64,000 bases of DNA from Cercis canadensis (taxonomy: Eukaryota; Streptophyta; Magnoliopsida; Fabales; Fabaceae): positions 231,018 to 295,017 of the forward strand of contig QAOA01000936.1 of assembly GCA_003255065.1 (NCBI GenBank). The letters run 5' to 3'. This document shows, in pieces, positions 1 through 13,371 of the stretch. The notes below the pieces were generated by a model. That model was not told the DNA's origin. It saw only the letters and a program-made list of their open reading frames with translations, and did no database searches. How positions within the stretch are numbered: the first letter of the stretch is position 1; the number at the start of each line of letters is the position of its first letter. The position numbers were made by a program, and so were the translations under genes.

Positions 1-107
1 ATAAAATAAAAAAGCAAAATAGATGAATAAGAGAGCAAATATACAAAGCCTTGATAGGCATACTGTCAAGCAAATAACTCTCAATTAGTTGTATATAGGA
101 ATTTTGG

Positions 108-346
108 TATAATTATGAAAATCCCAAAAAATTAAGTCATTTAGTATGTATCAAAACACATAATTCTTTATAAAATATAAGAACGATACGATATAAAAAA
201 AGTATCAAAAAATAATATTTTTAAATTTATTTTTTGACACGTTTTTTTATATTATATATTTTTTATATTTTATAAAGAATTATGTGTTTTAATATATATT
301 AAGTAGTTTAATTTTTCAGAATTTTTATAATGAGACTAAAATTATA
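108..346. mobile_element. Fold-back MITE-like element with long terminal inverted repeats
   Basis: The left arm (about 108-184) and the reverse complement of the right arm (about 262-346) align over roughly 75 bases with small gaps. Both begin TATAATT and share the block AAAACACATAATTCTTTATA. The centre is AT-rich and has no coding capacity. This is the architecture of a miniature inverted-repeat element. I could not identify a clean target-site duplication, so the exact ends and the superfamily are open. Confidence 0.6.
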
Positions 347-3300
347 CTGTAATTCTAATTCTAATTGAGTCTCACTAAAAAGGTGTAGTGTAGCCCTCGT
401 CTTTCTTCAATTGGTGCCTTCTATGTTGTTTTACTGGTTGTGTAGCTTTCAGGTCCATCTGTAACGCAGCAAGGAATGGTCCAGAAGAAATAGCCATACG
501 ATGTGATGGAACTCTGCTTCTCTAATTAATTAAGAAGCATTTCATAATGTATGATACAACTATGGCATTTAACTGTCACAGGCTCACATGGTCACTGCCG
601 ATTGCTACTGTTCAATATATATATATATCTAGAGGAAAGGTATTCTAATATGCAGGCTAAAATTTGCTAAAAAGGAAGGAAAGAATGGCGGTCTTTCTAG
701 AGCTAAAGTTTTATGTGAGGTAACCCCTTTTCTTTATGTTGGAAGTTTAATTACTGGTAACTTCACACTTAAAATTTTGAACGAGATAGGTAGTATATAT
801 ATGGCTCTACTTTTGCATTCTACGTACTATTCGTTTTACTACCATAATCGTGCAAAAACATCAATTATACATGTTACATGCATAAAGTGTCATGGAAAAT
901 ATCCCCTCCAACAAATTTAAACAACTTTCCTTGATCAAATGTCATTTTTGCATTATTAGTTTGTAAACGTTTGAATTTGAAAGCTCTATCTTAACTTTAT
1001 CATTTCTTTACTATTTTTTTATGGGAATATTTCCTTACTAACTATCCTCAGATATGGTGTATGTTGGGTTCCCATAATTGCAGTCTGTTTAGAGGCTTAA
1101 TTATCTCTTTAATAAATCATTTCGCTGTCATTTTCAACATTTTGTTTAAATATTTATGAAACTCTATAAGTTTTCTTTGTTTTAAGAGATAGAATGTCTA
1201 TTAATTATGTGATAAATTCATATACATTTATATGCATTATGTGAAAAATAAATAAGGAGCTACTATTTTCACATACTTTATTTTATTAATGTCACATCCT
1301 ATTTAATATTTATATATGATATAAACTAAATTATTCCTTGTTCAATAAGATTTTTTAAAAAATTGACTAATTATTCAATATGTCACAATTAATAAGAGTT
1401 AGAAAGAGAATATTAGTCAATTTTTAAGATTTAAAACTAAATTATCTTTTTTTAAGACTAAACTATATTGAATATCATGATTAGAAAGAGAACATCTAAT
1501 ATACATCAATCTTTTTTTATGAGCTTAATTTCCAAATCTTGATCGATATATAGTGGTTACTTAAAAAATGAAAAATGAAACTTTCTAGCACAACAATTGT
1601 ACTATGGATATATACATTAATCTTGATCGATATATTCCGGCATGAGTTTAGTGAATCCCAACCATGGAAATTGTACTATGCTTAAAATATAATATTATAG
1701 TGAAGCAATAGCCTACAAGGGAATTTTGCTATTAATTGCTTTGAGAAATTAATTATATTTGTATATTTGATGTAGAAAATAATATAAAAAATTTTAAACA
1801 GGTATAATGTGTGTTCAGATAAAGTTAGATAAATCTAATTAAATTTAAAGTGTATTATATATTCAAATTTATAAATATATAAATAATATTACTCAAATTG
1901 TTCCGATTTAATATAAGCACATATATACAACACTGTTAATTTAAAGAGTTTTAGAAAATGTTGAGGTTTAAAGTTTAAATACTTATTTCTTATACGTTTA
2001 ACTAAAAAAATTATTTATTTATTTATGACAAAAAAAATTACTCCCACCCAAACAACTCTACTTTCTCATTAAATAGAAGGACCTCTACAAAAATTTAATA
2101 ACTAGGAGTATCTGAAATGGTAGTTGTCAATTACTATCACATTAATATTTGCAGGTGTATGCAACAGAAGCATTGATATATCCTTAGCCCAAAACAAAAG
2201 GATATATAAATATCTTTACAATCTCTTACTTCTTTTGATATGACAATATCTCTTGTTTTATTCTAAGTGAAAGGATTTGTGGATTGTCTATTGAAAAGTG
2301 ACCTGTTTACATGCTTTAATCTGCAATTATATATATGCCTGGCCGGCTGGCCCTCTCTTTTTAGGCTTTAGTTTTATTCGACACACCATCAAGTCATCAA
2401 TTACTAGTTTACCACTAATCTTATTTGAGTACATGCATATGTGTTTGTCCCCTCTTTCTCAGATGGTAAACTTGGACGCGTGTTCTTCGATTTAACCATA
2501 TATTTTAGAGTCAGCACAGTGATCTCTTGATGTTATATTTAGAGGCAACTTAAGTTTCTTCCGTCCCCTCATTCTCAAAAACCCTATCTATGTTTTTATT
2601 CTCAGTGTTATAGTGTTGCTTTACCACTCAACTATTTTCTTTGATTTGTTCTTTGCATACTATAGGAAGATCTATTTTAATAGCATCTCAGTTCTTTCTA
2701 TTGCAAGAAGGGCAGGAAAGAATAAATCAAGTTTTGAGCCACCAAGTATTTGAGTCCTTTGTTTCCCTTTTTAATTTATATTCTCGTCCATACCCTTTTC
2801 TATCATATTCCTAAAATTTCTTATTTTTTAGCTTTGATGCTCTTAGAGAGGTTGCATTTGAAAGCTACCCAGTTGCTTGAGATGTAAGGATTACAACTTC
2901 AAACTCATACACAGGTAAAATAGTTTGCTCTTGTACTTATCTCTTTACGTTTTACTATTTTTAGAGGGAAAAGTAGTCTAGTATATTGTGACTTCTATTT
3001 AGATTTTGAATTAAAATTGTGAACCTTTTCCGTTTAATCTATTGTGTTGGTTACAATATCCCTATATATAATATAGCATCCTAGTGTTTGAATTTGGAGC
3101 TAGCTCGAAGGTCTGAAAACATGACATTTACATGTCTAATATCTTGTTCAAGACCATAATATATATGACTATCTGTGTAAATTGAAATAATGCCCGTAAG
3201 TTTATCTAATGGCATATGACATGTGAGATTTTGATACTATATGACCATATTCTTGAATTTTTCTTGGTCTCTTTAAAAAATTGATTTTCTATCAATAAAA

Positions 3301-3660
3301 ATTGGCAACAACACACATTTTTAGGAGGCATATGTTCAAATTGAAAAGGTGCACCATGGATTTTGTCACATAAACCCTTCTAGAATCATAATTGAATTGG
3401 ATACCAAGAAATCATGAAGTGCTTATTATATTAGCAACATGTGTTTAGAAGAAATATTTCTGAATGCCAAGAGATCAAAATATAAGTGTCAACTGTCACT
3501 TAGTCGTCTGTGTATTGTTATTGTGCAAATTAGGGCAACAATCTGGGTAGCTTCAACTAATAAGCTTGAGATTTGCTTCTCTGAAACATTTATAGGTGGA
3601 AGATTAAGGATGGAAAAATCTTGATTTTCATTTGCCCATATTTAGTTTTTTTTTTTAACA

Positions 3661-3678
3661 AGAGAGAGAGAGAGAGAA
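3661..3678. repeat. AG dinucleotide microsatellite
   Basis: A short run of perfect AG units follows a T-run. It is a simple repeat with no associated gene. Confidence 0.8.
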
Positions 3679-4648
3679 GAGTGAAATATTGGATGACTGA
3701 AAGATTGTTTGAACTGATCTTGATTTAGATTTTCATAGAATACTTTTCACTTCTCATTTTACCAAGCATATATACCCGCATTAAATCTTCTTTGAACACC
3801 GTATATACATGAAACGTCCCAGAGAATAAACTTGCTGCTGCTATCTCCATAGCTTATTATATTTTTGGGTACTTCAAAGGAAACTTGCACATAAAGGCTA
3901 CTATATATGGGAATTGAGGATACTAGAAGTCTTGTACAAATTACAATTATACTGGCTTACTATGTATAATTAATTTTATTATTGCACTAGGATTCTCTTT
4001 ATACTTGAGGTATATGTTTGGCCATTCAAAAAAATGGTAAACCGCCTAACTATCACATCTGTAAAATATTTCATATATATATATATAACAGCACAATTTA
4101 ACATTTAAGCATACAAAAACAAGTTCGGCTGTCAAAGGCATCAAAAGCCAATTCATAGCCAGCCAAACACATTGGAACTAGGTAGCACTAGTAAGCAAAA
4201 TTTGACTTACTCTCTTTTACTTCTTCCACCAATTAGCAAGCCGGTTTGCTCAAGCATAATTTCACCGGCACACAGTTCCAAATACTTTATGTACTATATA
4301 TATGGAATGGTTCTATGATATGATTACATTTTCAAAGTACAAGTTTGGCATTTTCTTCTGTGAGTGTGCAATTGCATTTGAGTAATATTATTTTATTGCA
4401 TTCATGCGTTGCTATAATTTAAATTTAATTGAGCATATTTAATTTTTTTTATTACACTCAAATAATACTAACTGTGCATGTGTATATTAGTATGAATATA
4501 AATGCATGCAAATAGCTTTTCTTATTCCATGGTAATTGTTTCTTATATATGTTCTTGTTTTCCAACATTATTGAAGCATATTGAAATTGGAATTTGAGGC
4601 TTGAGAGGACAACTCCAGGCATCTTTACAACTCTATAGCTCTTCCCAA

Positions 4649-6730
4649 ATGGATTGTGATCCTCCATTCCTAGAGACCTACAACACGCTTCTGCAAAACT
4701 CCCTTGCTGGAACAAGAATTGACAAAACCTCCATGGTGGAGAGATGTGAGCTACCCTTAATTGATCTTCGCCGATTGAATCCTCACTATCCTGAGAGAGA
4801 GGAATGCATGAAGGAAATTGCTGAAGCTGCTAGGCAATGGGGTTTTTTCCAGGTTGTGAATCATGGGATTTCACAAGAGCTGCTGGAGAGTTTGCAGTTT
4901 GAGCAAATGAAAGTGTTCCATCGCTCTTTCGATACCAAATCTGAAGAAAATTTCTTGAATTTATCAGCCATAAGTTACCGGTGGGGGAACCCATCTGCCA
5001 CTAATTTGAGGCAACTTTCATGGTCAGAAGCCTTTCATATATCTCTTCCAGACATATCAAGAATGGAACAGAACAAAAGCCTCAGGTACACATCTAATTC
5101 TTCTACTGCACTGAAATCACCATATATAATATAAGCAACTATATGTTTCAGGGTCAGCAAAAGCAACGAAGTGTTTGCAAACATCAAAATACGACCTTGG
5201 GGTAATGAGTGTTTAACCATTTTACACACATCTAGGTGATAAATTTGCAACCCTGTTTGGTACGGCAGTAGTGATTCATTACTTCACTGAGCCTTATCTT
5301 ATGCATATATATTTCTTAGAATTTCATCCATGTCCATTATATGCTCCATATAGCAAGCATTTTGGCTCCATAACCAGAGTAAAAATCTAATTTAGATAGT
5401 TTATATAAGTAATGATTGAAAGAAAAAGAAAAAAAACAAGGTTCAATACTTCTAGAGATTTCTTGTAAGAATCTACACGACTCACTTTTTTTCCAGTTCT
5501 GCATATGCATGCCCTTAAAGTTACCCATTTGATTCTGTTGAAAATGTTTACGACTGCTTTTACCATTAAATTGGTTTCACTAACATAGATGTTAATAAAT
5601 TATGTTCCCTATAACTTCTCTTGCAGTTCTAAATTTAGATCAAAAATTGAAGCTTTTGCAACAACAGCTGCCCACCTTGCTGAAACCTTAGCGGAAATTC
5701 TGGCTCAGAAACTGAACATCAAATCCGTGTATTTCCAAGAAAATTGCTTGCCAAACACCAGTTTTGTTCGACTGAATAGATATCCATCATGTCCTGTCCC
5801 TTCAAAGGTGTTTGGCTTGTTACCTCACAGTGACACTAGTTTCATCACCGTAGTGTATCAAGACCAGGTTGGGGGACTCCAATTGTTAAAAGATGGAAAA
5901 TGGGTCGGAGTCAAACCTAACCCACAAGCTGTAATAGTTAATGTTGGTGATTTATTCCAGGTACTTTTATTCAAATTACTGTTTCTTAGTATTTTTTGTA
6001 GTTAACTGTCATTCTTGCATGATGGTTTATTGTAATGGTAAGTGTTTTCATAAAGGAGCCCAGAAGGCACACCATAATAATAATGAGCTCCTTTTGATAA
6101 TTACAGTCACTAATGATAAAACCCACCAACCATCCTTTCATCACCTGATCTTGATGGGCAAAGAGGCCCAGAAAATGAAAGTAATAATTAATGAGATATC
6201 AGTCAGCGACTCAGCTGGAAAGAGGAAAAAAATAGAACCAAGACGACACAAAGCTTTCAGCATGACCCCACTGGAGAGAGGCTAAGTAATTTAGGGCTCC
6301 AATCAATAAGCTGAATCTGAACAATATATATATCTTCCTAGAAATTGCATCACTGGATAGATCTTAATTTGGACATTTACATTTTTTTTTTTTGTGAATG
6401 ACACTTACTTCTTTTATTGTTAGGGAAAAATGGTCAGTGCCATTTTTTCTGCTGATATTAACCTAGTTTGTGTGTTTTTTGCCATATGATATTACGCAGG
6501 CACTCAGCAATGGCGTTTACAAAAGCATAAAACACAGAGTGGTTGCAGCTGACAAGGTTGAGAGGTTTTCTGTGGCATATTTCTATTGCCCCTCCAACGA
6601 TGCAGTGATCCAGAGCTATGGCACACCAGCGGTGTACAGGAAGTTCACTTTTAGAGAGTATAAACAACAAACTGAGAAAGATGTTAAGGAAACTGGAGAT
6701 AAAGTGGGGCTTTCTAGGTTTCTCTCTTAG
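4649..6730 (+). CDS. GA2ox8: Gibberellin 2-beta-dioxygenase, C20-type (GA2ox8-like)
   Basis: Three exons read 4649-5085, 5627-5960 and 6500-6730 and encode 333 residues. The product belongs to the 2-oxoglutarate/Fe(II) dioxygenases. The N-terminal half carries the non-haem dioxygenase motif WGFFQVVNHGI. The iron triad is visible as H213-x-D215 (LLPHSD) and H269 (SIKHRV), and the 2-oxoglutarate pair as R279-x-S281 (ERFSVAYF). From memory of the family it is closest to Arabidopsis GA2ox8, with shared blocks such as YRWG.PSAT and RQLSWSEAFH; that class 2-beta-hydroxylates C20 gibberellin precursors and so lowers active GA. The start is the first ATG of the MDCDPPF frame, which matches family N-termini. 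Intron 2 holds a 114-codon chance frame (5941-6285) that I do not call. All motifs are intact. The substrate class is inferred from similarity. Confidence 0.9.
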
Positions 6731-6945
6731 AAGGGGGATTGTCTTATTATTACTATTATTTCCCTTTTGTTAATGTAATGTGGTCAAGCAATATTTATCT
6801 GGGTCAGTTTCCACATATCTTAATTAGTCCACTACTAATGGAATTAGCCAAGAGCAGACCATTCATACACTGAAACTAGTAAATTTTATGCAAGATCTAA
6901 GTATATATATAATTCTTAAAAAAGTCGATATTAGGAGACTGCTAG

Positions 6946-7530
6946 AATCCTATTTTGATGTAGTTAATTAGTGACAAATTTAATTGATTATAGTTTACTT
7001 GTAAATTATTTTCAAATTTCATGAATGGGATTATTCCAGCAACGTGGACCAATATTTAATGACTTCCACAAAGTAGTTTGTCACTCACCATGAATCCAAA
7101 AGTAGAAGAGCCTTTGAAGAGATATATAAACTACTTAATCAATTCCAACCATTTCCTATCATTTGGGAGACATGTTTTATCTTCTCTGATAAGTGGGATC
7201 ACTGTATTGACCATAGTTTAGTACTTGTCTTTCAATATGTCTCTTACTCAATCTCCATCCCCAAATTAGGCAATAGGGACCTTATGTGGTGATGTCTTGT
7301 TATTAGTCAATTTAAAACCCATTAAAGTCCATTTGTATGCAGGCTTGAATTTTTATGTTTGCTTTATATCTTGATAAGTAATTTTTCTTGGGGAAATTAA
7401 CTATCATAATTAATGTATCACTAAGCTATATATATTTGTGACTGTTCATTTTGTGGATAACCTAAAATTTATGATGATTTGAGACGATAAATTAATATTA
7501 GTAAAGTTGTTTTCTTGCTAATTAGGTTGT
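6946..7530 (+). repeat. Copy A of a duplicated non-coding block (empty site for the retrotransposon)
   Basis: This segment aligns with 8145-8702 joined to about 18265-18600. Shared landmarks in order are AATCCTATTTT.ATGTAG, a stretch around ATTATTC..CCAGCAA, ATCATTTGGGAGAC, AAGTGGGATCACTGT, GATGTCTTGTTATTAGTCAA, ATATCTTGATAAGTAA and a block ending ATAAATTA. Similarity is moderate with many indels. At about 7319-7331 copy A reads AACCCATTAAAGTCC with no insertion, at the place where copy B is split by the LTR element. Confidence 0.7.
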
Positions 7531-7984
7531 AGATCAGTTTGTCAGAAGGCTATCTTTGCAAGAAAAAAGTCTTGTGTTCGAAACCTCTTATTAATAAAAT
7601 AAAAGTTTCAAAACACTCCACCATAGCAAGACCTCTAGAGCAAGGATGTCTCATCCCATGTTTAGTAAGTCTAGTGTTATTCAAAAGTTGTAGTTGGACC
7701 CTAATTTTTAGGTTATAAAAAAAAAAAAAGTTGCTTTCTTTCTTTCCTTTTTTTTTTGAATTCTCTACAACACACACATATAAAAAATTACAAAAAGAAA
7801 AAAGAAAAAAGGAACTATCATTACTCAAAGAAAAATGAAGACTAGTACAGGAAGGTCATCAGCTGTTTGTCAAACAATAGCCCCATAATTAAGCACTAAT
7901 TAATGAACAATGGGACCTTACCAAATTACCTACAAGGCATGTCAAGATTGGAGAAGACATAAAAAAAAAAAAAAAGTGTACTTG

Positions 7985-7985
7985 N
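7985..7985. other. Single-N gap flanked by a short repeat
   Basis: The bases before N end in an A-run followed by GTGTACTTG, and the bases after N repeat an A-run followed by TGTGTACTTG. This looks like a contig join whose ends overlap. Confidence 0.7.
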
Positions 7986-8133
7986 AAAAAAATGTGTACT
8001 TGTAAATCCTAAAGGTGTTCTAGTTTGATGGCATCGTCAGGAAAGCACGTACTAACATGTAGCTGATATATCTGCTTAGCCAAAAGAAAGGTGACATTTA
8101 TGGTGACATTTATGGATGATTCATATGTTTTAC

Positions 8134-8483
8134 AAATAAGAACTATCTAAAATCCTATTTTAATGTAGCTAATCAATGATAGCTGAGTTGTAAGTTCTTT
8201 TCAAATTTGATGAAACTTGATTATTCGTCCAGCAACCAATTAAAGCTTACGAATTCCATGAACTAGTTTGTTAACACTCACCTTGTTTGGAGCCTTTGAA
8301 AAGATTTNAAATAAGAACTATCTAAAAATCCTATTTTAATGTAGCTAATCAATGATAGCTGAGTTGTAAGTTCTTTTCAAATTTGATGAAACTTGATTAT
8401 TCGTCCAGCAACCAATTAAAGCTTACGAATTCCATGAACTAGTTTGTTAACACTCACCTTGTTTGGAGCCTTTGAAAAGATTT
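8134..8483 (+). repeat. Direct duplication of about 175 bp around a single-N gap (probable assembly artefact)
   Basis: Copy 1 (8134-8307) and copy 2 (8309-8483) are almost identical and are separated only by the N at 8308. Both start AAATAAGAACTATCTAAAA and end GAAAAGATTT. The pattern is best explained by two overlapping contig ends placed side by side rather than merged. Confidence 0.8.
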
Positions 8484-8702
8484 ATAAACTACTTAAACAA
8501 AAAGAAAAAATAAAATAAAATTTCGAGACACGTAAACTTAAGTTTCAATTCCAACCACGTGTGTCCTATTTGTCTATAAATATCTTGTTTCATATCATTT
8601 GGGAGACGTGCTTTATCTTCTATTATAAGTGGGATCACTGTGTTGACCATATGCTCTATATTCTTTGATGATGTCTTGTTATTAGTCAATTGAAAAGCCA
8701 TT

Positions 8703-9021
8703 TGTAGATACCCAATATTTTGGCCCATAAAATTTTAAGCCCATTGCGATCAAAGCCCATTATCATCAGAGTCCATATCTGAAAATATTCCCTTGACCCT
8801 TTAAACCTCCAGATTTCCCTATAAATAGCAGGGATGACAGGTAATGAAGGGGTCTTCTCCCAATCTAGAAGGCTTAAGATTATTAGACTTTTATCTGATA
8901 TCTCGACATTACTGACTCAAGCATCGGAACTCGGGCATAAACACCCGACCTTTGTTACACATCTTTGCAGGTATTCTCATTTTATCAAGTCACATCACCA
9001 GCACCAAATCAAGCATCGTCA
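8703..9021 (+). repeat. 5' LTR
   Basis: This 319-bp repeat pairs with 17941-18259. It contains a promoter-like CTATAAATAG at about 8820-8829, which would place the transcript start in the middle of the LTR. It is followed directly by the candidate primer-binding site. Confidence 0.95.
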
Positions 9022-9041
9022 TTTGGTGCCGTCTGTAGGAA
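9022..9041 (+). other. Candidate primer-binding site
   Basis: The sequence TTTGGTGCCGTCTGTAGG directly follows the 5' LTR. A TGG start next to the LTR is the expected form of a tRNA-primed PBS. It does not match the initiator-Met type (TGGTATCAGAGC). I could not assign the tRNA from memory. Confidence 0.6.
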
Positions 9042-9098
9042 ACAATTTCTTTCTTTTCCCAAGAAATAAATTCATTGTACGATCCTGTTTTGTATAAC

Positions 9099-10433
9099 AT
9101 GGACCCAATTCCCGAGCTTGGAAACCCTCACACCACCTTGGAAACCACTCCTTCACCCACAAGACCCCCATTTCAGCCCGGCACTACCCGAAGACAACCA
9201 CCCTCACCACACCTCTCATAGCCCAGAACCTCCCCGCGAAATCCCAGATCAAGCAAACTCAGAAAAGGCCACTGTCTCTTTTCTACTCCAAGAAATCCAA
9301 ACCCTCAAGCAAGAACAGATGGCAGATAAAGTAGAGATAGCAGAGTTAAAACAGCGCGTTCAAAAAATCGACTCTTTAGTCGAAACATCAGTCCGCGGAG
9401 ACTCTCTTCCTCTCCGCCTTCCCTTCCAAGAAACTCCTCAGGGCAAGCACCAGAAAAGTCAACCTGCAGAAAAGGTAGAAGAAAGTCAATCTTCCTTTCA
9501 CTCTCTCTACCGAGGAACACCTCCTCAAACGTCTGCTCATAGTCAACCATCATAAGCTCTGGAGAGAAAGAAACGGGCTGCCAAACATCCCTTCACAAAG
9601 GAAATCATGGTCTTTCCCTTGCCCCCGAACTTTAAACAACCTCACCTAGACTCCTACGACGGTTCCACGGATCCTAGGGAACATCTGAAAAATTATAACT
9701 CGGTCATGCTTTTGGCAGGATCAGCAGAAGAAATCATGTGTCGGGCTTTCCCTACCACCTTGCATCGAGCTGCACTTCAATGGTTTTCCAGTCTCCCACC
9801 ATATAGCATCTCAACTTTTGATCAACTCGCCGAGCTCCTCCAGGCTTGTTTCTCCACCAGCATGACTCACCAAAGATCCTCTGCTATTCTGGCCACCTTG
9901 AAGCAAGGAGAGACAAAGTCCTTAAAAGATTACATGGACAGGTACAACAAGCTCTCCTTGCAAGTCCGTGACCTCACTGAAGTAGTGGCTATGCATGTCA
10001 TTTAAGCAGGCCTCCGACCTGGGCGCCTACTCGAATATCTCACCCTTGACCCACCAGCAAGCCTCTCTGACATTCTGCTGAAGGTAGCCAAGCACATCAA
10101 CCTCGAAGAAATACTATGCCAGAATGAAAGAAACAAATCTCCTTGGGACAAGAAAGCCCAGGAAGAAAAGAAGCCCAAACGAGAAAGATCCTCTACCCGA
10201 CCTCGGTTCAATAGCTACACACCTCTAAATCAAAGTCGGGCCCGCGTTCTAGAGGAAATCTGTCATACCAAGCTAGCTCAGCTCCCACCTCCTAAAAAGA
10301 CAGTAGGAGCCGAGAAAGACAAATATTGCGCCTTTCATCGAAGACGCGGTCACGACACCAACGACTGCCGACATCTGCAAAATGTCATAGAAGATCTCAT
10401 TCAAAAAGGTTACCTGCAAAAATACCGTGCCTA
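9099..10433 (+). pseudogene. Retrotransposon gag, frameshifted and interrupted
   Basis: The first ATG (9099) follows the PBS region but its frame stops early. Gag-like protein resumes in another frame from 9118 (proline-rich, then a charged coiled-coil-like part) and again from 9607. The 9607 segment is the retrotransposon gag core, with LDSYDGSTDPREHL and ALQWFSSLP. It is broken by a stop at 10003-10005, after which the same frame continues to a zinc-knuckle-like CAFHRRRGHDTNDC near 10327-10370. The breaks make it non-functional. Confidence 0.8.
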
Positions 10434-10434
10434 G

Positions 10435-13371
10435 ATGCCCACTTCCAACCAAAGACCCCACAGGGAGTACCGACCAAGGAACCAATCTCCTCTCCGAAAC
10501 CGTCCAACTCGCCCAGATTCGAATCCACAGGGCGACAGAGCTCAGGGCAGGTTCCCTCCGAACCCTCAAGAAAACCCAAGGCAAAATACTGCAAGGATCA
10601 TCCATACCATTGCAGGCGGCTTCGCCGGGGGAGGATACTCAAGGTCTTCTCGGAAAAGACATGAACGAGCTGCCTATAAGCATAAAAGCGAAATCTTCCA
10701 CACCATTCTTGCCAAAAGAACCAAATCGCAGCCAACCATTTCCTTCTCCGACGCTGACTTTGGGATCATCTACCCAAAGCACGATGATCCCGTAGTTATC
10801 TCTTGCTTGATAGCCAACTATGAAGTCCGGAAAATCCTGATAGATCAAGGAAGCTCGGCCGATATTCTCTTCTACCACACCTATCTTTAACTTGGCCTTC
10901 CTACCTCAAATCTCAACAATTATCTAGGAACTCTAGTCGGCTTCTCAGGACACCAAGTCGGCGTCAAAGGCACTATAACCCTAAGGGCCACTCTCGGTGA
11001 GTTCCCCAACTCCATCAACGCTGACATCCGCTTCTTGGTCGTCAACTGCCCCTCTGCTTATAATGTCATTTTGGGATGACCTTCCCTCAACAGCATCGAT
11101 GCAATCGTCTCCACCAAGCACCTTTTGCTTAAATTCCCCACTGTCTCAGGCAGGGTCGGTCAAGCACGGGGCGATCAACTCTTCGGCAAAACCTGCTATA
11201 ACATAAGCCTATCTATCGATTACTCCAAAAGGTCGGAAGACACCAACAAAACTAACTCCTGGATTCCCCTCGATGAGCTCGACAACCGAACGACAAGTCA
11301 AGGGTCTCGCTCAGAGCCAAAAGGCGACCTGATCCCAGTACAAATGGGCCAGCGGCCCGATCAAACAGTAAAAGTGGGATCCGACCTTCCTCTGCCTATC
11401 ATCAAGAAGTTGACCGACCTCCTGGTTGCCAACGCCGATCTATTCGCATGGACAGCGGCTGACATGCCAGGTATAAATCTCAATTTCATCTGTCACAAAC
11501 TCGTTGTTAATGCAGGGGCTAAACCAGTCCGACAAAAAAAGCGGGTTATAGGACCAGAATGGCAAGCCGCAATCCAAGACGAAGTCGCCAAACTCTTAAA
11601 CACCGAGTTCATTCGGGAGGTACCCTACGCGACCTGGTTAGCCAATGTCGTTATGGTTAAGAAAGCCAATGGCAAATGGAGAATGTGTGTGGACTACTCC
11701 GACCTCAATAAATCATGTCCAAAATACCCCTATCCCCTTTCGAGCATCGACAAGCTTGTCGATGGGGCATCCAGTTACAAACTTTTGAGCTTTATGGACG
11801 CTTATTCAAGATACAACCAAATTCGCATGCATCTTGACGACGAGGACAAGACAGCGTTCATCACCGAGAAAGCCACCTATTACTACCGAGTCATGCCTTT
11901 CGGGTTAAAAAACGTAGGTGCCACCTATTAAAGACTGATGGACTAAGTTTTTAAAGCACAGATAGGGCGGAACGTCGAAGTATATGTAGACGACTTACTC
12001 GTCAAATCACACTCGGAGGTGAACCACTTGATCGACCTGGAAGAAACATTCACCGAGCTCCGCAAACACGCTATGCGCCTAAACCCTTCCAAATGCACAT
12101 TTAGGGTAGAAGCTGGCAAGTTTCTCGGGTTCATGTTAACATACAGAGGCATTGAGGTCAACCCAGACAAATGCACTGCAACCATCCAGATGCAACCCCC
12201 AAAGACGGTGAGAGAGGTCCAGCGACTAACCGGCAGAATCGCATCCCTCTCCCGATTCATGTCAAAATCCGCCGACATAGCCTTCCCCTTTTTCCAAGCA
12301 CTCAAAAATGTCAAAAACTTCGAATGGACAACAGATAGCCAGCGAGCCTTTGACGAGCTCAAACAATACCTCGCCTCACCACCCACACTCACTAAGCCCA
12401 AACTAGCCGATATATTTTACCTATACCTTGCCTCCAGTCATCATGCTGTCAGCTCTGCCCTCATCCGAGAAGAAAATAGGAGCCAATTCCCAGTATACTT
12501 CACTAGTCATACCCTTCAGGGTTCCGAGCTCAACTACCACAAAATAGAAAAACTCGCCTACGCTCTCATTCTCTCGGCGCGCCGCCTTAGGCCATACTTT
12601 CAAAATCACCAAATTACCGTCCGTACCGATCAGCCAATAAGGCAGGTCCTTCAAAAACCCGACATCGCAGGCCGCATGCTCGGGTGGTCCATCAAACTCT
12701 CCAAGCACACTATCACTTACGAGCCTAGAGGTGCAATAAAGGCTCAAGCTCTGGCCGATTTTGTTGCGGAGTTCATGCCCACTAAACCACCCAACCATGA
12801 TCAGCCCTACACCTGGCGCTTGTCGGTTCATGGTTCCTTAAATCTCAAAGGCGGAGGCGCAGAGATAATTGTGGAAGGACCAGAAGGCATAACAATAGAA
12901 CAATCTCTGCGTTTTGAGTTTCCAACCTCCAACAACTAGGCTGAATATGAAGCTCTTATCGCCGGTCTCAAGTTGGCCCTGGAGTTCGGATCCGAAAATC
13001 TCTTAGTATCTAGCGACTCTCAGTTAGTAACTAGCCAGGTTAAGGGGAAATACCAAGCCAAGGATCCCCAGATGATGAGATATCTTGAAAAAGTTCAAAG
13101 TTTAACCTCCCAGTTAAAAAACTTTGAAATCCTCCACATCCCGAGAAGCGAGAATTGCCGTGCCGACCTCCTCTCCAAACTGGCCAGTAGTAAGAAACCA
13201 GGAAATAATCAAACGGTCATACAAGAAACACTTCATCAACCAAGTATAGAACAAGACACAGTGCTATACGTCGATGAAGAGGCCCCAACTTGGTTACTCT
13301 TATCAAAAGATACCTCGAAACCGGAAACCTTCCAAAGGAGAAAGCTGAAGCAAGAAAGCTCCGACGTATAA
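10435..13371 (+). pseudogene. Retrotransposon protease, reverse transcriptase and dual RNase H, broken by stops
   Basis: A retropepsin-like motif ILIDQGSSADIL sits near 10837-10872; the residue after the catalytic Asp is unusual. Reverse transcriptase follows, with FMDAYSRYNQI and MPFGLKN, then stops at 11929-11931 and again a few codons later. The catalytic YVDD is at 11983-11994 and the thumb/connection continues in the frame starting at 12019. RNase H follows, then a second RNase H-like domain whose first acidic position appears to be His (SVHGSLN). It is cut by a stop at 12937-12939 before AEYEALIAGL. The second RNase H domain is the mark of Tat-lineage elements. Confidence 0.85.

Larger units (their letters stand above)
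1..4648. other. AT-rich non-coding stretch upstream of the GA2-oxidase gene
   Basis: No gene is supported here. The longest open frames (2298-2495, 3439-3624) are short, resemble no family I know and have no matching splice context. The stretch holds a fold-back element at 108-346, an AG microsatellite at about 3661-3678 and many A/T runs. The last few hundred bases should contain the promoter of the gene starting at 4649. A TATA-like run near 4294-4302 is a weak candidate only, because TATATA runs are common throughout this stretch. Confidence 0.6.
6731..8702. other. Non-coding spacer with two copies of a duplicated block
   Basis: No gene is supported. The stretch contains copy A (about 6946-7530) and the left half of copy B (about 8145-8702) of a degenerate direct duplication, described separately. 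It also contains single-N gaps at 7985 and 8308. The minus-strand frame at 7550-7828 is low-complexity and is not called. Confidence 0.6.

Noticed and set aside
5941-6285. 114-codon plus-strand frame
   Set aside because: It starts in exon 2 of the GA2-oxidase gene in another frame and runs into intron 2; its sequence resembles no family.
7550-7828. 92-codon minus-strand frame
   Set aside because: Low-complexity Phe/Lys sequence over A and T runs.
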